Positions 31,082 to 39,210 of a DNA stretch of 55,028 nucleotides are shown here, in pieces. Under the pieces are notes generated by a model. That model searched no databases and was not told where the DNA came from. It worked only from the letters and a program-made list of their open reading frames with translations. Where the stretch lies: positions 1 through 55,028 of the forward strand of contig FMUV01000014.1 of NCBI GenBank assembly GCA_900101355.1, in the 5' to 3' direction. Source of the stretch: Ruminococcus sp. YE282 (GTDB lineage Bacteria > Bacillota > Clostridia > Oscillospirales > Acutalibacteraceae). A program made the translations under genes and the position numbers. How positions within the stretch are numbered: position 1 is the stretch's first letter; each line of letters begins with the position of its first letter.

Positions 31082-33694
31082 ATGAAAAATCCCTATCAGC
31101 TCTCAAAATCAGAGGTGCTCGAAAACCTTGGCGTAACAAATGACGGACGCACCTCCGAACAAGCCGCAGAACTGCTGAAAAAAAACGGTGAAAACGTTTT
31201 GCAGGAAACCAAAAAGCAGTCTACGCTTATGGTTTTTCTCAGCCAGTTTGCGGATTTGCTTGTAATAATACTTATTATTGCGGCAATCATCTCAATTTTT
31301 TCGGGCAACCTTGAAAGCACAATCGTAATCTTTGCGGTAATCACAATGAATGCGATTTTGGGCACGGTTCAGCACGTAAAAGCCGAAAAGTCGCTTGAAA
31401 GTCTTAAATCGCTTTCATCTCCAAGCGCAAAGGTTATTCGTGACGGTCAAAAGATTGAGATTGACTCCAAAGACGTTGTTGAAGGCGACCTCATCGTGCT
31501 TGAAGCAGGAGATTTGGTGGTTGCGGACGGACGAATCATCAACAACTATTCTTTGCAGGTCAACGAAAGCTCGCTTACGGGAGAATCCACAAATGTTGAC
31601 AAAAGCGAGGACGTAATCAGCGGCGAGGTTCCGCTTGCGGACAGAACCAATATGGTTTACTCGGGCAGTCTTGTTACCTACGGCAGAGCAATTGTTGCCG
31701 TTACAGGCACGGGAATGAACACCGAAATCGGTAAAATCGCCACACTTATGAACTCGGCAAAAGAGAAGAAAACTCCGCTCCAGCAAAGCCTTGACAAGTT
31801 TTCAAGCCGACTGGCAATTATCATAATGATAATTTCGGTTGTTGTCTTCGGACTTAACCTGTTGCAGGCGGGAACAATCAATCAAGACACAATACTCAAT
31901 GCGCTGATGTTTGCGGTTGCGCTTGCGGTTGCCGCAATTCCGGAAGCCCTCGGCTCAATCGTTACTATTGTTCAGGCTATGGGCACTCAGAAAATGGCAA
32001 AGGAAAACGCCGTAATCAAAGATTTAAAGGCGGTTGAAAGTCTCGGCTGTGTTTCGGTAATCTGTTCCGACAAAACAGGTACTCTGACTCAAAACAAAAT
32101 GACCGTTCAAAAAATCTATATAAACGGCGAAAGCATAATCGAAGAACAGCTTGACCTCAAATATGAAAGCCACCGCCACCTACTCTATGATATGGTGCTC
32201 AACAACGATTCAAGCATAGTTGACGGCAAAGGAATCGGCGACCCGACCGAATATGCACTGCTTGAAACATTCAGAAACATCGGCTTTGACGAAAACGCCG
32301 TAAGAGACGGTCTTATAAGGATTGAAGAAGTTCCGTTTGATTCCGACCGCAAAATGATGAGCACAAAATACCAAATGCACGGAGTTCCCCACATTCTCAC
32401 AAAAGGTGCGCTTGACGTTATCCTTGAACGCTGCATTAAAATTGCCACAAAAGACGGTGTGCGAAATATTACCGAAGATGACAAAAAGGCAATTTTGGAG
32501 CAAAACAGAAAGTATTCCGAGGACGGTCTCAGGGTACTGACATTTGCGTATAAAGAATCGGAAGAAGAACTGAGCACAGAGACGGAATACGACTACATCT
32601 TCCTCGGCTTGGTTGCAATGATAGACCCGCCCAGAGAAGAATCAAAGCAGGCGGTTGCAGACGCAATAAGAGCAGGCATAAAACCGATTATGATAACAGG
32701 CGACCATAAAATCACCGCATCGGCAATTGCAAAGCAAATCGGAATTATGCAGGAGGGCGACCTTGCGGTTACAGGGCTTGAGCTTGACGCAATGAGCGAT
32801 GAGGAACTCGACAAAAAGATTGAAAAAATATCGGTTTATGCCCGTGTATCTCCCGAAAATAAAATTCGCATTGTTGAAGCATGGCAGAGAAAGGGCAACA
32901 TTGTTTCAATGACAGGCGACGGCGTAAACGACGCACCTGCGCTCAAAAAGGCAGACATCGGCGTTGCAATGGGCATAACGGGAACAGAGGTTTCAAAAGA
33001 CGCCGCTTCGATGATTTTGCAGGACGACAACTTTGCAACAATCATAAAGGCTGTTGCAAACGGACGTAATGTTTACCGCAATATCAAAAACTCAATTTTG
33101 TTTTTGCTGTCGGGCAATATGGCGGCAATATTTGCGGTGCTTTACACCTCGCTTTTGGCTTTGCCTATACCGTTTGAGCCTGTGCATCTTCTGTTCATAA
33201 ACCTTTTGACAGACTCTTTGCCTGCAATTGCATTAGGTATGGAGAAGCCCGAAAAAGACTTGCTTTCTCAAAAACCGCGTAATCCAAAGCAGGGAATTTT
33301 GAGCAAAGACTTTGTCTGTCTTATGTTTGGTCAGGGTGCGCTGATTGCAGCCTCAACGCTCATAGCGTTCTATATCGGATTGCAGACAAACGCCGCAGCG
33401 GCAAGCACAATGGCGTTTTCAACCCTGACTCTTGCAAGGCTGTTTCACGGATTTAACTGCCGAAGCAAGCACTCAATCTTCAAACTTGGATTCACCTCAA
33501 ACTATTACAGCATAGGCGCATTTTTTGCAGGCGTATTCTTCCTTTCGTTTGTGCTGTTCGTGCCGTTTATGCAACCGTTGTTCAGCGTTGAACCGCTTAC
33601 AGCTGCTCAGGCAGGATTTATCGGACTTTTGGCATTTATTCCGACAGTGATAATCCAAGCTGTAAAGGTAATTTCGGAAAAAATCAAAAAATAA
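31082..33694 (+). CDS. P-type cation ATPase (Ca2+/Mn2+ type)
   Basis: An 870-residue P2-type ATPase. Visible are the actuator NESSLTGEST (161-170), the membrane motif AIPEAL (285-290), phosphorylated Asp330 in SDKTGTLT, the hinge TGDGVNDAPALKKADIG, and a TM6 INLLTDSLPA typical of Ca2+/Mn2+ pumps. About ten membrane helices are expected. The yybP-ykoY riboswitch just upstream argues that the physiological ion is Mn2+, exported when in excess, like the P-type ATPase under this riboswitch in Lactococcus; Ca2+ is possible from the protein alone. GGAGG at 31070-31074 fits the ATG at 31082. Confidence 0.92.
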   Translation: MKNPYQLSKSEVLENLGVTNDGRTSEQAAELLKKNGENVLQETKKQSTLMVFLSQFADLLVIILIIAAIISIFSGNLESTIVIFAVITMNAILGTVQHVKAEKSLESLKSLSSPSAKVIRDGQKIEIDSKDVVEGDLIVLEAGDLVVADGRIINNYSLQVNESSLTGESTNVDKSEDVISGEVPLADRTNMVYSGSLVTYGRAIVAVTGTGMNTEIGKIATLMNSAKEKKTPLQQSLDKFSSRLAIIIMIISVVVFGLNLLQAGTINQDTILNALMFAVALAVAAIPEALGSIVTIVQAMGTQKMAKENAVIKDLKAVESLGCVSVICSDKTGTLTQNKMTVQKIYINGESIIEEQLDLKYESHRHLLYDMVLNNDSSIVDGKGIGDPTEYALLETFRNIGFDENAVRDGLIRIEEVPFDSDRKMMSTKYQMHGVPHILTKGALDVILERCIKIATKDGVRNITEDDKKAILEQNRKYSEDGLRVLTFAYKESEEELSTETEYDYIFLGLVAMIDPPREESKQAVADAIRAGIKPIMITGDHKITASAIAKQIGIMQEGDLAVTGLELDAMSDEELDKKIEKISVYARVSPENKIRIVEAWQRKGNIVSMTGDGVNDAPALKKADIGVAMGITGTEVSKDAASMILQDDNFATIIKAVANGRNVYRNIKNSILFLLSGNMAAIFAVLYTSLLALPIPFEPVHLLFINLLTDSLPAIALGMEKPEKDLLSQKPRNPKQGILSKDFVCLMFGQGALIAASTLIAFYIGLQTNAAAASTMAFSTLTLARLFHGFNCRSKHSIFKLGFTSNYYSIGAFFAGVFFLSFVLFVPFMQPLFSVEPLTAAQAGFIGLLAFIPTVIIQAVKVISEKIKK

Positions 33695-33747
33695 ACTTTC
33701 TTTGAAATGCCTTTTTCACCTTATCTAACAATTCAATAAATAAAAAG

Positions 33748-33780
33748 TCGGGCGCTGTCATTTATCTTGACAACGCCCGA
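33748..33780. terminator. Hairpin after the P-type ATPase gene; overlaps ppa -35
   Basis: A 13-bp stem with one mismatch (33748-33760 with 33768-33780). The U-tract is better on the minus strand, so termination toward ppa may be partial. The TTGACA of the ppa promoter lies in its 3' arm. Confidence 0.6.
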
Positions 33781-33795
33781 GGCATTATTTATAAT
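33767..33795 (+). promoter_or_regulatory. ppa promoter
   Basis: Perfect consensus TTGACA (33767-33772), a 17-bp spacer, TATAAT (33790-33795), followed directly by repeat copy E. Confidence 0.85.
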
Positions 33796-33880
33796 TTAAA
33801 TCAACGCAAGTTCAGCCCTTCTCTAAGAAGCAGAGCTTGCGACAAATTGCAAAAACTGCAACGAATCCTGCCGATTTAAA
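33796..33880 (+). repeat. Dispersed leader-type repeat, copy E
   Basis: In the ppa leader, sense direction. A 9-bp stem CGCAAGTTC (33805-33813) / GAGCTTGCG (33833-33841) with one G-U pair, ending CTGCCGATTTAAAA. Confidence 0.65.
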
Positions 33881-33934
33881 AGGCTAGGTATCTCTGCATC
33901 TATGCTAAGCAATAATTTATTAAGAAGGTATTGT

Positions 33935-34471
33935 ATGAATATTTGGCACGACATTTCACCAAAAAGAATTACAAAAGATAAGTTCTATGCGGTTATTGAA
34001 ATATCAAAGGGCGACAAAAACAAGTATGAGCTTGACAAAGAAACAGGTTTTTTAAAGCTTGACCGTGTTCTTTTTACCTCAACCCACTACCCGGCAAACT
34101 ACGGATTTATTCCGAGAACATTTGCCGAAGACAGCGACCCGCTTGACGTGCTGGTGCTTTGCAGCGAAAAGATACAGCCGATGACTCTTGTTGAATGTAA
34201 GCCAATCGGCGTTCTTAATATGATAGACAACAACAGCAACGACGAAAAAATAATCGCCGTTCCCGTCAACGACCCAAACTACAATTGTTTCGGCGACATT
34301 GACGAACTGCCGCGGCATTATTTTGACGAAATCAAGCACTTCTTTCAGGTTTACAAAACCCTTGAAAACGGAAAAGAAACCAATGTGACCGAATTTGGCG
34401 GAGTTGACAAAGCCAAAGAAGTTATTCAAAACTCAATTGACGGATATATAAGAGATTTTCAGCTTGCATAA
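33935..34471 (+). CDS. ppa: Inorganic pyrophosphatase, family I
   Basis: Hydrolyses pyrophosphate and so drives biosynthetic reactions. The 178 residues carry the family I signature DSDPLDVLV, plus SKGDKNKYELDKETGFLKLDR and HYPANYGFIP. The ATG at 33935 has AGAAGG seven bases upstream; in-frame codons further upstream lack a ribosome site. It has its own promoter and a leader of about 130 bases containing repeat copy E. Confidence 0.93.
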   Translation: MNIWHDISPKRITKDKFYAVIEISKGDKNKYELDKETGFLKLDRVLFTSTHYPANYGFIPRTFAEDSDPLDVLVLCSEKIQPMTLVECKPIGVLNMIDNNSNDEKIIAVPVNDPNYNCFGDIDELPRHYFDEIKHFFQVYKTLENGKETNVTEFGGVDKAKEVIQNSIDGYIRDFQLA

Positions 34472-34528
34472 ATTATATCCGCCAAAAGCCGCACCGTTTA
34501 ATCTATTGACAAACTTTTCTTAACAAAA

Positions 34529-34735
34529 TTAAAGTCTAAAATCCTCGGCGGTGTAATTGCCCCTGAGAGAAATCGACTTGGGCTCACGCATAAGCGGGTC
34601 ATACTTAAACGACCTGCACCTGCCGTTTCTTATTCCCTTAGATTTTTTGCAAAATACATCGTATTTATTAAACACTGCATTCTCGCAGTACATACAATCG
34701 GGCTCAATATTATTACCAAAGAGTTTTTTTCTCAT
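34529..34735 (-). CDS. Small four-cysteine protein (68 aa)
   Basis: A 68-residue protein with CMYC (Cys14, Cys17), Cys29 and Cys40, a spacing suited to one zinc or iron site, and a basic C-terminal half. I do not recognise a named family. GAGGTGA precedes the ATG at 34735. Its promoter (34820-34848) and a leader made of repeat copy B are both clear, so it is an expressed single gene, divergent from pgeF. Confidence 0.75.
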   Translation of the reverse strand: MRKKLFGNNIEPDCMYCENAVFNKYDVFCKKSKGIRNGRCRSFKYDPLMREPKSISLRGNYTAEDFRL

Positions 34736-34759
34736 AAAATCACCTCGTGATACTGATTA

Positions 34760-34819
34760 TTTAAACCGAAACAACGCTCTGTTTTGCTTGCAATCGGCAG
34801 AGCTTATTAACTCACTTAA
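34760..34819 (-). repeat. Dispersed leader-type repeat, copy B
   Basis: Fills the leader of the four-cysteine gene from the -10 box onward. Stem GCTCTG/CAGAGC (34776-34781, 34798-34803); the sense strand ends CGTTGTTTCGGTTTAAAT. Confidence 0.7.
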
Positions 34820-34848
34820 ATTATATCATTGAACCGACGCACTTTCAA
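34820..34848 (-). promoter_or_regulatory. Promoter of the four-cysteine gene
   Basis: TTGAAA (34843-34848), a 17-bp spacer, TATAAT (34820-34825) on the minus strand. Confidence 0.8.
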
Positions 34849-34874
34849 GTAAATATATTATTGGAGGTATCAGC

Positions 34875-35705
34875 TTGAAATTTTCTTCAAACGTTATGAA
34901 GCTCAACAACGTTAACAGCGTTCCATATCTTACATACAATTCGCTGTCTGAAATTGATTTTATAAACCACGCTTTTTCAACACGTCTCGGCGGAGTATCA
35001 ACCGACGAGTTTACCTCTATGAATCTGGCATTCAACAGAGGCGATAGCCCCGAAAACGTAACCGAAAACTACAAGCGTTTTTGCAAAAGCGCAGGCTTTG
35101 ATTACGAAAGTCTGACAGCCTCGTCTCAGGACCACCACACATTCGTGCGTGCCGTAACCAAAGAGAACGTCGGCATAGGAATTTACAAACCCAAAGATAT
35201 TGAAAGCGTTGACGCATTGATAACCAACGAACCCGGCGTTACGCTTGTTACATATTATGCCGACTGCACTCCGCTGTTTTTTGTTGACACAAAGCAAAAG
35301 GCAATCGGACTTGCACACGCAGGCTGGCGCGGCACCGTGGGCAGAATCGGCGACAATGTTGTCAAAAAAATGCAAAGCCTTTACTGCACAGACCCAAGCG
35401 ACATAAAAGCGGCAATCGGCCCTGCAATTTCGGTATGCTGTTACGAGGTTGACAAACCCTGTGCAGACAACTTTTTGGCACTTGACGAGCTTGATTCAAC
35501 CAAATTTGTTTTTCCGAAAGGCAACGGAAAATTTATGATTGACCTGCTTGAAACAAACCGTCAGATTCTTGTGCACGCAGGCGTAAAGAACGAAAACATA
35601 ACGGTTTCCGACGTATGCACAAACTGCAACAACGAACTGCTTTGGAGCCACCGTGCAACCAAAGGACACAGAGGCACAATGAGTGCGTTTATGTGCATAA
35701 AATAA
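34875..35705 (+). CDS. pgeF: Purine nucleoside phosphorylase / peptidoglycan editing factor PgeF
   Basis: A YfiH/laccase-domain family protein, 276 residues. Members cleave purine nucleosides and, in Escherichia coli, prevent mis-incorporation into peptidoglycan. Conserved SSQDHHT, YYADCTPLFF and HAGWRGT blocks hold the His/Cys metal site. The start is TTG at 34875, with GGAGG seven bases upstream; the next in-frame ATG (34896) has no ribosome site. Followed by repeat copy F and a terminator. Confidence 0.9.
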   Translation: MKFSSNVMKLNNVNSVPYLTYNSLSEIDFINHAFSTRLGGVSTDEFTSMNLAFNRGDSPENVTENYKRFCKSAGFDYESLTASSQDHHTFVRAVTKENVGIGIYKPKDIESVDALITNEPGVTLVTYYADCTPLFFVDTKQKAIGLAHAGWRGTVGRIGDNVVKKMQSLYCTDPSDIKAAIGPAISVCCYEVDKPCADNFLALDELDSTKFVFPKGNGKFMIDLLETNRQILVHAGVKNENITVSDVCTNCNNELLWSHRATKGHRGTMSAFMCIK

Positions 35706-35754
35706 ACTTTTGCAGATGTAACTGCAAAGTTGTCAGGAATTTTATTTAGAAATT

Positions 35755-35850
35755 CAGTCGGGATTCAATCTCTGTCCGAACCCCTGTAATGCTCATTTGC
35801 AATGCTTGCAATCGGTTGCAAACAAAACAGAGCGTTGTTCCGACTTAAAC
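35755..35850 (+). repeat. Dispersed leader-type repeat, long copy F
   Basis: Carries the GGATTCAATCTCTGTCCGAA block and the 3' end GCGTTGTTCCGACTTAAAC. It lies between pgeF and its terminator, sense to pgeF, so it is probably in a 3' rather than a 5' untranslated region. Confidence 0.6.
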
Positions 35851-35861
35851 AATCATCTGTC

Positions 35862-35897
35862 AACGGCAGCTGTTCAATAACGGCTGTCGTTTTTTTG
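35862..35897 (+). terminator. pgeF terminator
   Basis: An 8-bp stem AACGGCAG (35862-35869) / CTGTCGTT (35884-35891) with one G-U pair, then U6. Confidence 0.8.
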
Positions 35898-35912
35898 CAC
35901 GGCGCAAAACAC

Positions 35913-35941
35913 TTGAAAACCTATTAAATATATGGTATTAT
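35913..35941 (+). promoter_or_regulatory. Promoter of the Rrf2 regulator gene
   Basis: TTGAAA (35913-35918), a 17-bp spacer, TATTAT (35936-35941). Confidence 0.75.
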
Positions 35942-35968
35942 TATACAAAGACAAGAGGTGTCATAAAT

Positions 35969-36406
35969 ATGAAGATTTCAACCAAGGGGCGTTATGCTCT
36001 GCGTATGCTGCTCGACCTTGCGGAACATCAGAACGACGGCTATATTGCCCTTAAGGATATTGCAAAACGTCAGGAAATATCAAAAAAATATCTTGAACAA
36101 ATTATTCCTATTCTCAATAAATCCGATATTCTTAACGCCAACCGAGGATACCAGGGCGGATATCGACTTGCCAAGGAGCCAAGCAAATACACGGTCGGCG
36201 ACATTCTCAGACTTACGGAAGGTAGCCTCTCCCCTGTTGCGTGCCTTGACCACAAACCCATTGAGTGCGAGCGAAGTGCCGATTGTATGACGCTTCCTGT
36301 CTGGAAAGGTCTTGACAAAGTTATTAACGAATACCTTGACAGCATTACGCTTCAGGATATTTTGGATATGCAGCGTGAAAAGTACGCTAATGATTATGTA
36401 ATTTAA
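35969..36406 (+). CDS. Rrf2 family transcriptional regulator (IscR-like)
   Basis: A 145-residue winged-helix regulator starting MKISTKGRYALRMLLDLA, typical of Rrf2. Three cysteines (Cys92, Cys100, Cys106) match the position of the Fe-S cluster ligands of IscR, so it probably senses iron-sulfur, redox or nitrosative status; the Cys-free CymR type is less likely. No isc/suf genes are adjacent. Monocistronic with its own promoter and terminator. Confidence 0.88.
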   Translation: MKISTKGRYALRMLLDLAEHQNDGYIALKDIAKRQEISKKYLEQIIPILNKSDILNANRGYQGGYRLAKEPSKYTVGDILRLTEGSLSPVACLDHKPIECERSADCMTLPVWKGLDKVINEYLDSITLQDILDMQREKYANDYVI

Positions 36407-36443
36407 TATCAGACAATAGTTTTAAATTGTCGTCATTCACTTA

Positions 36444-36472
36444 CGGGCGGAGAACATCCGCCCGATTTTTGT
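36444..36472 (+). terminator. Terminator of the Rrf2 gene
   Basis: An 8-bp stem CGGGCGGA (36444-36451) / TCCGCCCG (36457-36464), then ATTTTTG. Confidence 0.9.
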
Positions 36473-36493
36473 TTTTGTAAATTTACAGCCGAC

Positions 36494-36994
36494 TCATATA
36501 TCCAATCGGTTTTTTAGCCTTGAAATAAGCAGCTGTGCACACAAACCCGTAAAAAGCCCCGCAAGACAGCCCGAAACGATTAAGAACGGATAGTAAAGCC
36601 AAATCTGCACGGTTTGCAGAACCGCCGAGGCGGCAATCATCTGACCTGTATTATGCAAAACCGCTCCCAATACGCTTGCAATCCAAATGTGCTTTTCATC
36701 AACAATTTTTCGCAGAAGCAACATTCCGACCAAACAAAACACACTGCCCGAAAAGCTGTATATCAAAGCCATAAAATTGCCGCAAAATACGGCTGCAAGA
36801 AGTATCCTGACAAACACCGTCATAAACACCTCATACGCACGGTAGTGATACACGGCGTAAACGGTTACAATGTTTGCAAGTCCGAGCTTTATGCCGGGAA
36901 TCGGAAACGGATTGGGAATTTGCAGTTCAACAACAAATATTATCAGCGCAATGCCCGTGAGCATTGCCAGATTTGCGATTCTTTTTGCACTCAT
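36494..36994 (-). CDS. Gx transporter family membrane protein
   Basis: A 166-residue integral membrane protein of the Gx transporter family (Pfam Hpre_diP_synt_I). About five hydrophobic helices and the characteristic NPFPIPGIKLGLANIVTVYAV and GAVLHNTGQM segments are visible. The substrate is unknown; the family is often near quinone or flavin-related genes. The start is ATG 36994, with AGGGTAAG overlapping the stop of the NusG-II gene ten bases upstream, so it is cotranscribed with it. Confidence 0.8.
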   Translation of the reverse strand: MSAKRIANLAMLTGIALIIFVVELQIPNPFPIPGIKLGLANIVTVYAVYHYRAYEVFMTVFVRILLAAVFCGNFMALIYSFSGSVFCLVGMLLLRKIVDEKHIWIASVLGAVLHNTGQMIAASAVLQTVQIWLYYPFLIVSGCLAGLFTGLCAQLLISRLKNRLDI

Positions 36995-37004
36995 TTTATT
37001 GTTC

Positions 37005-37379
37005 TTACCCTGCAACTGCGTCCACCTCTGAATTATTGTTTGCAAACTCAATAACAAGATGGTTTGGCAAACAGACCACGGGCATTGCCGACGAGCTCAG
37101 CCAACCCGACTTAACACAGGTTTTGTCGGGACATTCCGCCGCTGAAAATCTGATTTTTCCGCCTTTTATTTCAATCGTATTTTTACTGTCTTTGTAGTAA
37201 ATGTCAAATGTTGTGTCCTCGGTTTTTGTCAGGTCAAACGAATACAAAACTTCGCCGTCACGCACAATGTTCACCGTGTTCCGTGCAGGCGAAAGCACAA
37301 CAAACAGACAGCCCGCAACTCCCAAGACAAAAATCAATATACAGACCGCTGTAAGAATTTTATATTTTGCTTTTTTCAT
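37005..37379 (-). CDS. NusG domain II-containing membrane-anchored protein
   Basis: A 124-residue protein with one N-terminal membrane helix and an extracytoplasmic NusG-domain-II (PF07009-type) fold with CPDKTCVKSGW and VVCLPNHLVI, whose three Cys may be redox-active. The pairing with a Gx transporter gene recurs in anaerobic Firmicutes. The ATG at 37379 lacks a strong ribosome site. A TTG at 37406 overlapping the nitroreductase stop would add nine residues, so the start is uncertain. Confidence 0.78.
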   Translation of the reverse strand: MKKAKYKILTAVCILIFVLGVAGCLFVVLSPARNTVNIVRDGEVLYSFDLTKTEDTTFDIYYKDSKNTIEIKGGKIRFSAAECPDKTCVKSGWLSSSAMPVVCLPNHLVIEFANNNSEVDAVAG

Positions 37380-37398
37380 AACTTCGTAAACAGACGTC

Positions 37399-37944
37399 TT
37401 ATTCAATTACAGACAAAACGTCGTCTGCGGTTTTTCTTTTGGGCACTTCAACAGGACTTGCGGGGAATCCGATTGCAATCAGCGCAGAAACCGAATAATC
37501 ATCTGAGATATTCAGAATCTGTTTAACCTTTTTCTCGTCATAAATTCCCATAATGCAGGTGCCAAGCCCTTTTTCATAAGCCAAAAGGCAAAATGTTTGG
37601 GTGGCAATTCCTGCGTCAAACGACTGCCAGTGGGTTCCCTTTGAGGTTGAAAAACTTCCGTCACGCTCATAACCCGAACGCAAATTGCGTGTTGTTACCG
37701 CTATCAAAGCAGGTGCGTTCTTTATGGTATTTGAATTAAATTCAAATCCGCACACGGCGTCATCGGCAATTTGGTTCTTTATCAAACTGTTTTCAATTGC
37801 TATGTATCTTGTTGTTTGGGTATTCTTCCAGCTTGGAGCATACACGGCGTTTGAAACAATCTTGCTTATAAGCTCAGGCGAAACCGATTTGTCAGAAAAT
37901 CTGCGAATACTTCTTCTCTCTTTTACTGCATTAACAAGTTCCAT
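37399..37944 (-). CDS. Nitroreductase family FMN protein
   Basis: A 181-residue FMN-dependent oxidoreductase with the family start VKERRSIRRFSDKSV and the flavin-binding YAPSWKNTQTTR and LAYEKGLGTCIMG segments. The substrate is unknown. AGGAGA precedes the ATG at 37944. It is first of a nitroreductase/NusG-II/Gx transporter unit transcribed from 38045-38073, with repeat copy C in the leader. Confidence 0.9.
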   Translation of the reverse strand: MELVNAVKERRSIRRFSDKSVSPELISKIVSNAVYAPSWKNTQTTRYIAIENSLIKNQIADDAVCGFEFNSNTIKNAPALIAVTTRNLRSGYERDGSFSTSKGTHWQSFDAGIATQTFCLLAYEKGLGTCIMGIYDEKKVKQILNISDDYSVSALIAIGFPASPVEVPKRKTADDVLSVIE

Positions 37945-37985
37945 AATAATCTCCTGTCTTTTAAAAATATCATTTATATAAATTA

Positions 37986-38044
37986 TTTAAATCGAAAAAT
38001 GCTTTGCTTGCAAAGGGCAAAGTTTTCGATAGATTGCACTTAAA
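37986..38044 (-). repeat. Dispersed leader-type repeat, copy C
   Basis: Sits directly after the -10 box in the nitroreductase leader. The stem is different in sequence but conserved in pairing: arms 37993-38007 (CGAAAAATGCTTTGC) and 38017-38028 (GCAAAGTTTTCG). The sense strand ends TTTTTCGATTTAAAT. Confidence 0.7.
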
Positions 38045-38073
38045 TTATAACATACCGAATATGGTGTTTCAAG
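38045..38073 (-). promoter_or_regulatory. Nitroreductase promoter
   Basis: TTGAAA (38068-38073), a 17-bp spacer, TATAAT (38045-38050) on the minus strand. Confidence 0.82.
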
Positions 38074-38230
38074 GCAATTTGGCTTAGGCAAAACAAACAT
38101 CATATGCGATTCTTAAATATCAAATATGCATTTAGCACATTGTTAAATTGCAAAATCAGCAGCTATCCCCTTGCATTGATAAAAATCAATGCAATTTTTG
38201 CAATATTATATATTTAATCTTTCCTTTTGA
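38074..38230. other. Spacer between divergent promoters
   Basis: AT-rich, no gene seen. It separates the nitroreductase promoter from the amidotransferase promoter. Confidence 0.4.
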
Positions 38231-38259
38231 TTGACAAACAAATATAAAGGTGGTAAAAT
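38231..38259 (+). promoter_or_regulatory. Promoter of the amidotransferase gene
   Basis: TTGACA (38231-38236), a 17-bp spacer, TAAAAT (38254-38259); start expected near 38266. Confidence 0.82.
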
Positions 38260-38274
38260 TATAAACATAACAAA

Positions 38275-38317
38275 GGCGTTTGATTCAGTTGTTCTGAGTC
38301 AAACGCCGTTTTCTTTT
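38275..38317 (+). terminator. Terminator in the short leader of the amidotransferase gene
   Basis: A 14-bp stem (38275-38288 with 38294-38307) followed by GTTTTCTTTT, beginning about ten bases after the predicted transcript start and ending 24 bp before the coding start. Either an attenuator or the end of a small RNA of about 50 nt. Confidence 0.8.
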
Positions 38318-38341
38318 AACATTAAATAAACGGAGGACACT

Positions 38342-39064
38342 ATGCAAAAACCTGTAATCGGATTGATTGCCCTTGTGGATGAAGAAAAGGATTCTTACTG
38401 GATGTTGCCGGGATATATGAACGGAATCATTGAGGCGGGCGGTTTTCCGATTGTTTTGCCGTTTGCCGAAAGTCAAGACGACATTGCACAAACAGTCGCA
38501 ATGTGTGACGGAATTTTGTTCACGGGAGGTCACGATATTTCGCCCAAAATATACGGACAAGAGCCGATTGCCGAGTGCGGCAAGCTCTGCGAGATACGTG
38601 ACAGGTTTGAACAGGCAGTTTTAATGCAAGCTCTAAAAAGCGACAAAGCGATATTCGGCATATGCCGTGGGATTCAATTCATAAACGCCGCACTTGGCGG
38701 AACATTATATCAGGACCTGCCGACTCAGCACAAATCAAGTGTTAACCACTGCCAATCCCCTCCCTATGACAAACCGATTCACAGCGTTAAGTTGGTCAAA
38801 GACACACCGCTTTACAATCTTCTCAAATGCGATTCCTTTAATGTGAACAGTTACCACCATCAGGCAGTGCGTGAACTTGCACCCTGTCTTAAAGCGGCGG
38901 CGTATTCGGAGGACGGACTGACGGAAGCGTTGTATATGCCGAACAAAAGCTACGTTTGGGCAGTTCAATGGCATCCCGAGTTTTCTTATAAAACCGACAA
39001 TAACAGCAAAATGTTGTTTTCATCTTTCATTAATGCCTCAAAAAAACCAAGGGCACAGACATGA
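38342..39064 (+). CDS. Class I glutamine amidotransferase-like hydrolase (peptidase C26 / PuuD type)
   Basis: A 240-residue gamma-glutamyl hydrolase of the PuuD-like group. The nucleophile is Cys108 in GICRGIQF; His211 and Glu213 in WHPE complete the triad. An FTGGHDISPKIYG loop is characteristic of gamma-glutamyl-GABA and related hydrolases. The natural substrate is not fixed by context. CGGAGG precedes the ATG. Its transcript starts with a terminator hairpin, so read-through must be regulated or inefficient. Confidence 0.88.
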   Translation: MQKPVIGLIALVDEEKDSYWMLPGYMNGIIEAGGFPIVLPFAESQDDIAQTVAMCDGILFTGGHDISPKIYGQEPIAECGKLCEIRDRFEQAVLMQALKSDKAIFGICRGIQFINAALGGTLYQDLPTQHKSSVNHCQSPPYDKPIHSVKLVKDTPLYNLLKCDSFNVNSYHHQAVRELAPCLKAAAYSEDGLTEALYMPNKSYVWAVQWHPEFSYKTDNNSKMLFSSFINASKKPRAQT

Positions 39065-39083
39065 ATTAACGGTCTGTGCTTTT
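39053..39083 (+). terminator. Terminator overlapping the amidotransferase stop
   Basis: An 8-bp stem GCACAGAC (39053-39060) / GTCTGTGC (39072-39079), then UUUU; its 5' arm is within the last codons. Confidence 0.75.
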
Positions 39084-39157
39084 GTAAATATTGTAAATCT
39101 ATTATGAACTCAAAGCTTAGCAGCCATTTTAATTAAATATTTGAAACAAAATTTTTC

Positions 39158-39186
39158 TTGACAACTTTGTTTTGTCTGTATATAAT
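39158..39186 (+). promoter_or_regulatory. leuA promoter
   Basis: Perfect TTGACA (39158-39163), a 17-bp spacer, TATAAT (39181-39186). Confidence 0.92.
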
Positions 39187-39210
39187 AGTTTTAACAAACA
39201 AATCCCCTTA

